Both the position numbers and the translations under genes were made by a program. DNA of 6,672 nt from an uncultured Kordia sp. (GTDB lineage: Bacteria > Bacteroidota > Bacteroidia > Flavobacteriales > Flavobacteriaceae), in assembly GCA_913054565.1 (NCBI GenBank), contig CAJXHW010000099.1, positions 1 to 6,672 on the forward strand, read 5' to 3'. Below, one piece after another: positions 1 to 5,849 of this stretch. Every line of letters begins with the position of its first letter. The first letter of the stretch is position 1. The notes below the pieces were generated by a model. That model was given only the letters and a program-made list of their open reading frames with translations. It was not told the DNA's origin and did not search any database.

Positions 1-270
1 TAAAGTGGTTACAATATAAATGGATATTGTACGCAACCCCATTTTTTTAATTTTAGAAATATCTTTTAAATCAGACACCCCTTTAATTAATGACGCTAAA
101 ATTAACGGTACAGCAATTAACTTTAATATGTTGATAAAAATAGTTCCGAAAGGTTTTACCCAATCACCTACAAATCCTTTACCGCCATCAACAGAATTCA
201 TTATAAACCCAAAAATGATTCCTAAAACCATTCCTATTAATATCTTCCAATGTAATGCTATTTTTTTCAT
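1..270 (-). CDS. Dicarboxylate/amino acid:cation symporter, N-terminal part (runs off left edge)
   Basis: Reading the minus strand from the ATG at 270 gives 90 open codons that continue past the window edge, so the C-terminal three quarters or more is missing. The N-terminus (MKKIALHWKILIGMVLG) begins a hydrophobic segment at about residues 5-25. A second membrane segment at about 41-66 holds the family-typical FINILKLIAVPL stretch followed by SLIKGVSDL, as in the DAACS/GltP/DctA family (PF00375), and a third segment starts near residue 80. Family members import glutamate, aspartate or C4-dicarboxylates with Na+ or H+ across the inner membrane; the substrate cannot be told from this fragment because the binding site is in the missing C-terminal half. 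The ATG lies only 3 nt after the aroC stop codon and has no promoter of its own that I can see, so it is probably the second gene of an aroC operon. Family assignment is firm; specificity is open. Confidence 0.88.
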   Translation of the reverse strand, partial: MKKIALHWKILIGMVLGIIFGFIMNSVDGGKGFVGDWVKPFGTIFINILKLIAVPLILASLIKGVSDLKDISKIKKMGLRTISIYIVTTL

Positions 271-273
271 GTA

Positions 274-1338
274 TTATAATCTGTTTGTTCGGTTTATTAA
301 ATAATTATCTGCTAGTACCAACGCTGCCATTGCTTCAACAATAGGCACAGCTCTTGGCACAACACAAGGATCATGACGCCCTTTACCTGTCATTTCTATA
401 ATATTCCCATACTTGTCTAACGTATTTTGTTTTTGCATGATAGTTGCTACGGGTTTAAAAGCCACACGGAAATAAATATCCATCCCATTACTAATCCCTC
501 CTTGTATTCCGCCAGATAAGTTTGATTTTGTAGAGCCATCAGTATTAAACAAATCGTTATGTTCACTCCCTTTCATTTTTGCGCCACAAAACCCACTACC
601 ATACTCAAAACCTTTTACAGCGTTTATTGAAAGCATCGCTTTACCTAAATCAGCATGTAATTTATCAAATACTGGTTCTCCTAAACCAATTGGTACATTT
701 TGTAACACACAGGTTATCGTACCTCCAACAGTATCACCCTCTTTTCTTATTTGCTTAATAAAGGCTTCCATTTTTTCAGCAGACGCTTTATCCGGACAAC
801 GTACAGGGTTTGTTTCTATTTTTGAAAAATCTAAATCTTGATATGGTTTATCAATAAAAATATGACCAACTGAAGATACAAATGCATTAATTTTAATATC
901 TGATAATATTTGTTTTGCAAGAGCTCCAGCCACTACTCTACTTGCCGTTTCACGTGCTGAACTTCTGCCGCCTCCGCGATAATCTCTAAAACCATATTTC
1001 TTTTCAAAAGTATAATCTGCATGAGATGGACGGAAACTGTCTTTTATATGAGAATAATCGTGTGATTTCTGATTGGTATTATGAATAGCAAAACCAATTG
1101 GTGTTCCTGTTGTTTTCCCTTCAAATATCCCTGAATAAAACTCCACGGCATCTGGCTCTTTACGCTGTGTGACAATGCTTGATTGCCCTGGTTTTCGTCT
1201 GTTTAATTCATTCTGAATAGCCTCTATATCAACATCTAAACCAGATGGACAACCATCTATAACACCACCAATAGCCTTACCATGAGATTCACCAAAAGTT
1301 GTGATTTTAAAAAGCTTTCCAAACGTATTACCTGACAT
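274..1338 (-). CDS. aroC: Chorismate synthase
   Basis: A complete 354-residue protein of usual family length. It catalyses the last step of the shikimate pathway in the cytoplasm, EPSP to chorismate, with reduced FMN as cofactor. All hallmark blocks are present: FGESHG (15-20, with His19), RRKPGQ (47-52), EPDAVE (61-66), GTPIGF (78-83), RPSHADYT (103-110, with His106), the glycine/arginine FMN-phosphate block YGFRDYRGGGRSSARET (115-131), LSGGIQGGISNG in the C-terminal half, and GKGRHDPCVVPRAVP (318-332, with Asp323). The two invariant histidines and the aspartate are the known catalytic residues of the family, so the enzyme should be active. The ATG at 1338 is chosen because MSGNTFGKLF is the normal family N-terminus and the upstream DNA is non-coding. 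No Shine-Dalgarno site is visible, as is usual in Bacteroidota. It appears to lead a two-gene transcript with the symporter gene just downstream. Confidence 0.98.
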   Translation of the reverse strand: MSGNTFGKLFKITTFGESHGKAIGGVIDGCPSGLDVDIEAIQNELNRRKPGQSSIVTQRKEPDAVEFYSGIFEGKTTGTPIGFAIHNTNQKSHDYSHIKDSFRPSHADYTFEKKYGFRDYRGGGRSSARETASRVVAGALAKQILSDIKINAFVSSVGHIFIDKPYQDLDFSKIETNPVRCPDKASAEKMEAFIKQIRKEGDTVGGTITCVLQNVPIGLGEPVFDKLHADLGKAMLSINAVKGFEYGSGFCGAKMKGSEHNDLFNTDGSTKSNLSGGIQGGISNGMDIYFRVAFKPVATIMQKQNTLDKYGNIIEMTGKGRHDPCVVPRAVPIVEAMAALVLADNYLINRTNRL

Positions 1339-1343
1339 TCTAT

Positions 1344-1358
1344 TTTGTTTTGAACAAA
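1344..1358. repeat. 15-bp perfect inverted repeat between the aroC -7 box and start codon
   Basis: TTTGTT and AACAAA are perfect 6-bp arms around a 3-nt centre. The element partly overlaps the candidate -7 box (1355-1362) and would cover the likely transcription start of aroC, a position suitable for a repressor. It is too short and AT-rich to count as a hairpin terminator, and a chance match in such DNA is quite possible. Confidence 0.3.
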
Positions 1359-1362
1359 TGTA
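1355..1362 (-). promoter_or_regulatory. Candidate aroC promoter, -7 element
   Basis: On the minus strand this reads TACATTTG, an exact match to the Bacteroidota -7 consensus TAnnTTTG, ending 16 nt before the aroC ATG, so the leader would be very short. No clear TTTG -33 element is found at the expected 17-23 nt upstream; the nearest TTTG (1398-1401) is 35 nt away. The call therefore rests on the -7 box and its position only. Confidence 0.45.
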
Positions 1363-1485
1363 AAAAATTGCAGCGTGCTTTACTATTTATTTCTTTTCAA
1401 AAAAAATATACTATTTTTAACACATAATCTGTTACATTATTTAATGTCAGTCGTCTTTATAACATTAATCAACCAAAACATTACC

Positions 1486-2316
1486 ATGAAACTAACTTCA
1501 AAACACATTAACTATTTATTTTTAATACTTATTACAGGAACACTTTTATCTTGTTCAAGTGATGATGATGAAACTGGCACATCAGGGTCAACAGCTGTAT
1601 ATTTCCCGCTAACATTAACCAATGACTGGACTTATGATGTCACTACAGATGACAATACTAACCCAACAACAAGCACTACAGATGTTATTACTGTAGATGA
1701 AACTACCGTTATAAACACAAAAGAGTATTATGGTATGAGTTCTAGTGTTGGAAGCTCTGGGACAATGACACAATTATTTGATCAAAATTATTTTAGATCT
1801 GAAGCTGGTGTTTTTTATACAGATGGTAACTTTACTTTACCATTAAGCAATTTTGGAGGTACTGATATTGTTATCACCCTAAATGAAGCTAAATTAATAG
1901 ATGACAGTAAAGCTAGCGGAACTGTTTTAGAACAGCAGTCTGGAACAACAACACAAAATATAGGCGGATATGATTTAAATGTTGAATACACCTTTAAAAC
2001 AGTTCAAAGAGAAACTTTAAATAACCATACTGTAGAAACAGTGGTTTATAATGATATTGTAAAATCAGACATCATATTAAGCGTGAAAGTGTCAACCACT
2101 GTTGATATTGGTGTACCAATTAATATCACACTACTTGACACTCAAGATGTATTAACAATCACTAATTTTTACGCTAACGGTATTGGGTTAATTGATTCAA
2201 CTTCTCTTTTCACTTATCAGTTAGAGGATTTATCAGCTCTACCTATTACAATACCAATTCCTGAAACTGCTACAATAACAACAACTCAGAGAATAAGCAG
2301 TTACACTTTAAATTAA
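1486..2316 (+). CDS. Surface-exposed lipoprotein of unknown function
   Basis: A 276-residue protein. It begins with a lipoprotein signal peptide: basic start (MKLTSK), a hydrophobic core at about residues 9-21 and the lipobox LLSC with the lipidated Cys at 23. The next residues, SSDDDE (24-29), fit the lipoprotein export signal of Bacteroidota (Ser followed by several Asp/Glu), which sends lipoproteins to the outer face of the outer membrane. The mature part is rich in Thr and Ser and looks beta-rich. It contains YFPLTLTNDWTYDV (39-52) and, near the end, YANGIGLID (229-237), a start-and-finish pattern I associate with Bacteroidota lipoproteins of unknown role. I do not recognise an enzyme domain. 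The ATG at 1486 is preferred over in-frame starts upstream (GTG 1375, ATG 1444), which would bury the signal peptide behind a long leader. I see no clean promoter match upstream. The stop codon overlaps that of the convergent dehydrogenase gene. Confidence 0.85.
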   Translation: MKLTSKHINYLFLILITGTLLSCSSDDDETGTSGSTAVYFPLTLTNDWTYDVTTDDNTNPTTSTTDVITVDETTVINTKEYYGMSSSVGSSGTMTQLFDQNYFRSEAGVFYTDGNFTLPLSNFGGTDIVITLNEAKLIDDSKASGTVLEQQSGTTTQNIGGYDLNVEYTFKTVQRETLNNHTVETVVYNDIVKSDIILSVKVSTTVDIGVPINITLLDTQDVLTITNFYANGIGLIDSTSLFTYQLEDLSALPITIPIPETATITTTQRISSYTLN

Positions 2317-5225
2317 TTTTTAAAAGCCCGTAACAACACACTTATCGGATGGAGTGCAACGCGTTGCGCTCCATCTTTTATTTGATGCCTACAGCTAGTT
2401 CCATTAGCTACAATAATAGTTTCTGAAGTGGCTTTTCTTACAGAAGGAAATAGGGTTTGTTCCCCTACCTTCATACTTACTTCATAATGTTCTTTTTCAT
2501 ACCCAAAACTACCAGCCATACCACAACAACCTGACGTTATGATAGTTGGTGTATAGTTTTTAGGTATGTTTAAAATATCAAAAGTTACTTTCTGATTACT
2601 CAATGCTTTTTGATGGCAGTGATTATGGATTTTTAAAACCTTAGACTCTTCTGTAAACTGATTTGAAGTGATATGACCTAATGCAATTTCATTAGCTAAA
2701 AACTCTTCTATAAGATAGGTGTGCTCAGCAATATGTTTAGCAGATTCTATGTCATCTACCAAACGTTTATACTCATCCCTAAAGGTCAAGATTGCTGAAG
2801 GTTCTATACCTAAAAGTGGGGTGTTTGCAGATATTTTATCTTTAAATAATGCCACATTTTTTGTCGCTACAGCTTTTGCTTGCTCTAAAAACCCTTTAGA
2901 AATAAATGTTCTACCACTTTCATTGTGGTTTACTAATAATACATTATATCCTAATTTAAAAAGTAAACTATAAGCATCCAAAGCTATTTGTTTGTCTAAA
3001 TAATTAGAAAATTCATCAATAAAAAGATATACTGATTTTTTAGGGTTAGGTTGTAAAAGAGTATTCTTTTTTAAGTAACGAAAAGCCGATTTTGAAACCA
3101 AAGGCAAACTTCGTTCTGAAGCTACACCATTAATTTTTTTCAAAACACTTGATGTAACCACATTTGAAAATAAAAAATTGCTGATTGCTGGCATTTTTGA
3201 TGCCAACTGATTCATTCTAGTATTATATGCAAATAATTTTGAGCGTAAACTAAATCCATTTTGCTTTTGATATTGGTATAAAAACTCCGATTTCAATACC
3301 GCAACATCAACATTACTCGGACACTCACTAGCACAAGCTTTACAACTCAAACATAAATCTAAAGAATCTTTAATTTCTTTATGATTAAACTTATTCTTCT
3401 CTTCTGAATTTGTTAAAAACTCTCGTAACACATTAGCTCGAGAACGGGTTACATCTTTTTCATCTTTTGTTGCTCGGTAACTCGGACACATAGCACCACC
3501 TGCAAAAACATCTTTTCTACAATCACCAGAACCATTACACTTTTCTGCTGCACGTAAAATACCATGTGAATCTGAAAAACTCATTAACGTTTTTATTTCT
3601 GGTTCTTCTCGTCCTACTTCATAACGTAAAGAAGTATCCATTTTTGGAGCGTCTACAATTTTTCCTGGATTAAAGATATTGTTCGGGTCAAACAATGCCT
3701 TTACCCGTCTGCAAAGTTGGTAATTTTTTTCTCCAATCATGATTGGTAAAAATTCAGCTCTTACAATACCATCACCGTGTTCACCACTAAATGATCCTTC
3801 ATATTTTTTGGTTAAATGCGCAACCTCTGTTGTTATTTTTCTGAACAAGCTAACATCCTCTGCTTCTTTTAAATTTAAAATTGGTCGTAAATGAATTTCT
3901 CCCGCACCTGCGTGCGCATAATACACGGCCTGTTGTTTAAACTTATCCATTAACACCGAAAAATCGGCAATAAAATTAGCCAAGTCTGGTAACGCCACTG
4001 CAGTATCTTCAATACACGCTACGGCTTTTCTGTCACCTATCATATTACCCAACAACCCTAAACCCGCTTTTCTTAATTCTAATGCTTGGTTAATTTCTTG
4101 TCCTACTAAAATCGGATTCGCATAACTCAAACCTATTTTTTCTAAGTCTGTAATTAAACTTTTTGCTTTTTGTTTAGCTTCTTCAAGTGTTGGTGCTTTG
4201 AGTTCAAGCATCAAAATAGCTGCAGGATCATCTTCTATAAAAAAACGGTTTTTTGATTGAGTTGCGTTATTTTTTGTACAATCTAAAATGATTTTATCCA
4301 TCATTTCACAAGTGTACAAATTATGTTTCATCGTGTTAGCCACATCATTTAAACAAGCGTTAATTGACTTATAATGTGATGCTATCATAACTGAAGCTTT
4401 AGGAGGCAAATCGTCTAACTGTAGTGTGATTTCTGTTGTAAACGCTAAAGTCCCCTCACTTCCTGACAATACATTACAGAAATTAAAATCACGTTCTCGC
4501 TTTTCAAATATGTTAGACCATAACAACTCATCAACTGCGTATCCTGTATTTCTTCGGTGAATTTCAGGTTTTGGAAACTCTTGTTCAATTTCATTTTGAG
4601 TTGCTTGTTGTGACAACTCTCTATAAATTTCTTGGTACAATCTACCTTCTAAATTATTTAACTTTAATTTTGCGTCAAACTGCGTTTTATTTAATGCTTT
4701 AAATTCCGCATTTGTTCCATCAGATAAAATTGTTTTCATACTCACAATTTTATCACGCGTTACACCATATTGAATAGATGTTGTACCAGAAGAATTATTA
4801 CCAACCATACCTCCAATCATACATCTGTTTGATGTAGATGTATTAGGACCAAAAAACAATCCGTATGGCTTTAAATACACGTTTAAAGCATCACGAACAA
4901 CACCAGGTTGTACAGTAATTTGTTTTTTATGAACATCTAAAGAAATAATTTCTGTAAAATACTTAGACACATCAACTACCAAACCTTCACCAACACATTG
5001 GCCAGCCAAAGACGTTCCTGCAGTACGAGGTATTAATGACAATTTATTCTCGTTTACAAAATGGATTAGCGTTTTAATATCCTGTTCGTTTTTAGGATAC
5101 GCCACCCCTAAAGGTAGCTTTCTATACACAGAAGCATCTGTAGCATAAATGGTTTTATACAAATCATCATACCTCACCTCACCATTTATTGTCTTATGAA
5201 GCTGTTCTAAATTAGTTCTCATCAT
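2313..5225 (-). CDS. FAD-linked, iron-sulfur dehydrogenase of the GlcD-GlcF fusion/YdiJ type; possible D-2-hydroxyglutarate dehydrogenase
   Basis: A 970-residue single-chain D-2-hydroxyacid dehydrogenase. The N-terminal FAD domain (about 35-265) shows RTAGTSLAGQ (67-76), GPNTSTSNRCMIGGMVGNN (126-144) and GSEGTLAF (255-262). The FAD-oxidase C-terminal domain (about 275-525) has AHAGAGEIHLRP with His438 and His445, then SGEHGDG (480-486), probable metal and substrate residues, and ends in FNPGKI. An Fe-S region follows: C563-x5-C569-x10-C580-P, then canonical CLSCKACASECP (Cys 625, 628, 631, 635). The C-terminal CCG-type domain carries HNHCHQKAL (867-875), GCCGMAGSFGYE (899-910) and SCRHQI (944-949). 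Electrons would go from a D-2-hydroxyacid through FAD and Fe-S to an acceptor, perhaps quinone. Size and layout match E. coli YdiJ (about 1018 residues). The Lrp and DUF1338 neighbours favour D-2-hydroxyglutarate; glycolate or D-lactate remain alternatives. The ATG at 5225 shares one base with the upstream stop (TAATG), implying coupled translation; a second ATG follows at once. Confidence 0.93.
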   Translation of the reverse strand: MMRTNLEQLHKTINGEVRYDDLYKTIYATDASVYRKLPLGVAYPKNEQDIKTLIHFVNENKLSLIPRTAGTSLAGQCVGEGLVVDVSKYFTEIISLDVHKKQITVQPGVVRDALNVYLKPYGLFFGPNTSTSNRCMIGGMVGNNSSGTTSIQYGVTRDKIVSMKTILSDGTNAEFKALNKTQFDAKLKLNNLEGRLYQEIYRELSQQATQNEIEQEFPKPEIHRRNTGYAVDELLWSNIFEKRERDFNFCNVLSGSEGTLAFTTEITLQLDDLPPKASVMIASHYKSINACLNDVANTMKHNLYTCEMMDKIILDCTKNNATQSKNRFFIEDDPAAILMLELKAPTLEEAKQKAKSLITDLEKIGLSYANPILVGQEINQALELRKAGLGLLGNMIGDRKAVACIEDTAVALPDLANFIADFSVLMDKFKQQAVYYAHAGAGEIHLRPILNLKEAEDVSLFRKITTEVAHLTKKYEGSFSGEHGDGIVRAEFLPIMIGEKNYQLCRRVKALFDPNNIFNPGKIVDAPKMDTSLRYEVGREEPEIKTLMSFSDSHGILRAAEKCNGSGDCRKDVFAGGAMCPSYRATKDEKDVTRSRANVLREFLTNSEEKNKFNHKEIKDSLDLCLSCKACASECPSNVDVAVLKSEFLYQYQKQNGFSLRSKLFAYNTRMNQLASKMPAISNFLFSNVVTSSVLKKINGVASERSLPLVSKSAFRYLKKNTLLQPNPKKSVYLFIDEFSNYLDKQIALDAYSLLFKLGYNVLLVNHNESGRTFISKGFLEQAKAVATKNVALFKDKISANTPLLGIEPSAILTFRDEYKRLVDDIESAKHIAEHTYLIEEFLANEIALGHITSNQFTEESKVLKIHNHCHQKALSNQKVTFDILNIPKNYTPTIITSGCCGMAGSFGYEKEHYEVSMKVGEQTLFPSVRKATSETIIVANGTSCRHQIKDGAQRVALHPISVLLRAFKN
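2348..2383 (+). terminator. Intrinsic terminator of the lipoprotein gene, embedded in the opposite gene
   Basis: Starting 31 nt after the lipoprotein stop, 2348-2375 is a 28-nt near-perfect palindrome. On the plus strand it folds into a 12-bp stem (GATGGAGTGCAA with TTGCGCTCCATC) closed by a CGCG loop, with one G-U wobble, followed directly by TTTTATTT. On the minus strand the wobble becomes a C-A mismatch and no U-tract follows, so the structure is oriented to end plus-strand transcripts. It lies wholly inside the dehydrogenase coding sequence (codons 951-960). Confidence 0.75.
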
Positions 5226-5689
5226 TATTCGCCTAAAATTATTGGTGCAGACCTATCAAAATTTGTTGTAAAACATATAAATGATTCTGTACCACCTACA
5301 CCATCAATTTCATGTACTTTATCATATAAAACAGACCTTAAATGATCATTATCCTTTGCGTAAATCAATACAAAAATAGCATATTTACCAGATACGTAAT
5401 TACATTCTGTAACTTCATCAATTTCTTTTAAAGCCTCTACAACTTTATCAGCAAATTGCGCTTCCTTTAATCGTATACCAACATATGATTTTGTATTGTA
5501 ACCTATTTTTATTTCGTCTAAAACTAAATCGGCTTTTAAAATAATACCATCATCTTTCATTTTCTTTATACGCTGATGCACTAAAGAATTTGAAATTTTT
5601 AACTCGTCAGCAATTTTAGAAAATGCTTTACGCGCATCAGCTTTTAATGCTAGTAAAATTTGCTGGTCTATATAATCAAGTTGACTCAT
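5225..5689 (-). CDS. Lrp/AsnC-family transcriptional regulator
   Basis: A 154-residue protein, typical for the family. An N-terminal winged helix-turn-helix (about 4-52) opens with LDYIDQQILLALKADAR and carries KIADELKISNSLVHQRIKKM as the DNA-binding part. A C-terminal RAM/ligand-binding domain (about 66-143) contains VTECNYVSGKYAIFVLIYAK, the effector-binding and oligomer segment; the common Gly-Asp-Tyr-Asp of many Lrp proteins is Gly-Lys-Tyr-Ala here. Such proteins bind DNA as dimers to octamers or higher and respond to amino acids. The ATG at 5689 is chosen because the family begins almost directly with this LDxID motif; a TTG five codons upstream (5704) is less likely. It is the first gene of an operon with the FAD/Fe-S dehydrogenase (TAATG junction) and is divergent from the DUF1338 gene. 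Local control of both sides plus its own gene is likely. The effector is unknown; lysine or 2-aminoadipate is my guess from context. Confidence 0.95.
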   Translation of the reverse strand: MSQLDYIDQQILLALKADARKAFSKIADELKISNSLVHQRIKKMKDDGIILKADLVLDEIKIGYNTKSYVGIRLKEAQFADKVVEALKEIDEVTECNYVSGKYAIFVLIYAKDNDHLRSVLYDKVHEIDGVGGTESFICFTTNFDRSAPIILGE

Positions 5690-5728
5690 ATTACTGCTAA
5701 TCAATAGTTAAAATAATTAATTTGACAT

Positions 5729-5743
5729 TTTTAAATCTTAAAA
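5729..5743. promoter_or_regulatory. Candidate Lrp operator half-array, site 1
   Basis: TTTTAA-ATC-TTAAAA is a perfect 15-bp inverted repeat in the leader of the regulator gene. Fifteen bases with dyad symmetry and an AT-rich centre is the usual shape of Lrp/AsnC sites. Its centre is 22 bp from that of the second repeat (5751-5765), about two helical turns. The region is very AT-rich, so chance symmetry cannot be excluded. Confidence 0.25.
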
Positions 5744-5750
5744 TCTATTT

Positions 5751-5765
5751 GTTATAAAAAATAAC
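5751..5765. promoter_or_regulatory. Candidate Lrp operator half-array, site 2
   Basis: GTTAT-AAAAA-ATAAC is a perfect inverted repeat of 5-bp arms and a 5-nt A centre, 15 bp in all. It lies just downstream of the predicted transcription start of the regulator operon (about 5772), where bound protein would block transcription. Same caution about AT-rich DNA as for site 1. Confidence 0.28.
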
Positions 5766-5778
5766 TCATTCAAAAAGG

Positions 5779-5813
5779 CAAAATTAATCTCTTTTAGCTT
5801 TATAAAAAACAAA
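5779..5813 (-). promoter_or_regulatory. Promoter of the lrp-dehydrogenase operon
   Basis: On the minus strand, TTTG (5813-5810) is followed after 23 nt by TAATTTTG (5786-5779). Both elements match the Bacteroidota consensus (TTG/TTTG, then TAnnTTTG), and the spacing is at the upper end of the range seen in Flavobacterium. The leader to the ATG at 5689 would be about 80 nt and contains the two candidate operator repeats. Confidence 0.5.
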
Positions 5814-5820
5814 AATGACT

Positions 5821-5828
5821 TATTTTTG
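5821..5828 (+). promoter_or_regulatory. Candidate promoter -7 element of the DUF1338 gene
   Basis: TATTTTTG matches TAnnTTTG exactly and ends 21 nt before the ATG at 5850. The -33 region is poor: TTTA at 5799-5802, 18 nt upstream, is the best candidate. This promoter would interleave with the opposing lrp promoter, whose -33 element (5810-5813) falls between the two plus-strand elements. A weak -33 element would fit a promoter that needs an activator. Confidence 0.5.
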
Positions 5829-5849
5829 CATTTCAAAATTTTTATAGTA

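Noticed and set aside
20..304. Plus-strand open frame of 94 codons
   Set aside because: It is antisense to the symporter gene, whose minus-strand frame gives a clear DAACS-family N-terminus; the plus-strand product has no recognisable features.
1375..1485. N-terminal extension of the lipoprotein from GTG 1375 or ATG 1444
   Set aside because: The extension would place up to 37 extra residues before a typical lipoprotein signal peptide; the ATG at 1486 gives a standard signal sequence with the lipobox at residue 23.
2348..2375. The 28-nt palindrome as a REP-type repeat or mobile element end
   Set aside because: No second copy was seen in the window, and it lies within an intact conserved coding sequence; position and U-tract fit a terminator better.
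2719..2973. Plus-strand open frame of 84 codons
   Set aside because: It lies inside the dehydrogenase gene, in a domain with conserved family order, and has no supporting start region or recognisable protein.
5690..5704. TTG start for the Lrp-family regulator, adding five residues
   Set aside because: The ATG at 5689 places the conserved LDxID segment at the usual distance from the N-terminus, and TTG is a rare start.
5826..5849. TTG start for the DUF1338 protein, adding eight residues
   Set aside because: The TTG lies within the exact TAnnTTTG match at 5821-5828, so it would probably be upstream of the transcription start.
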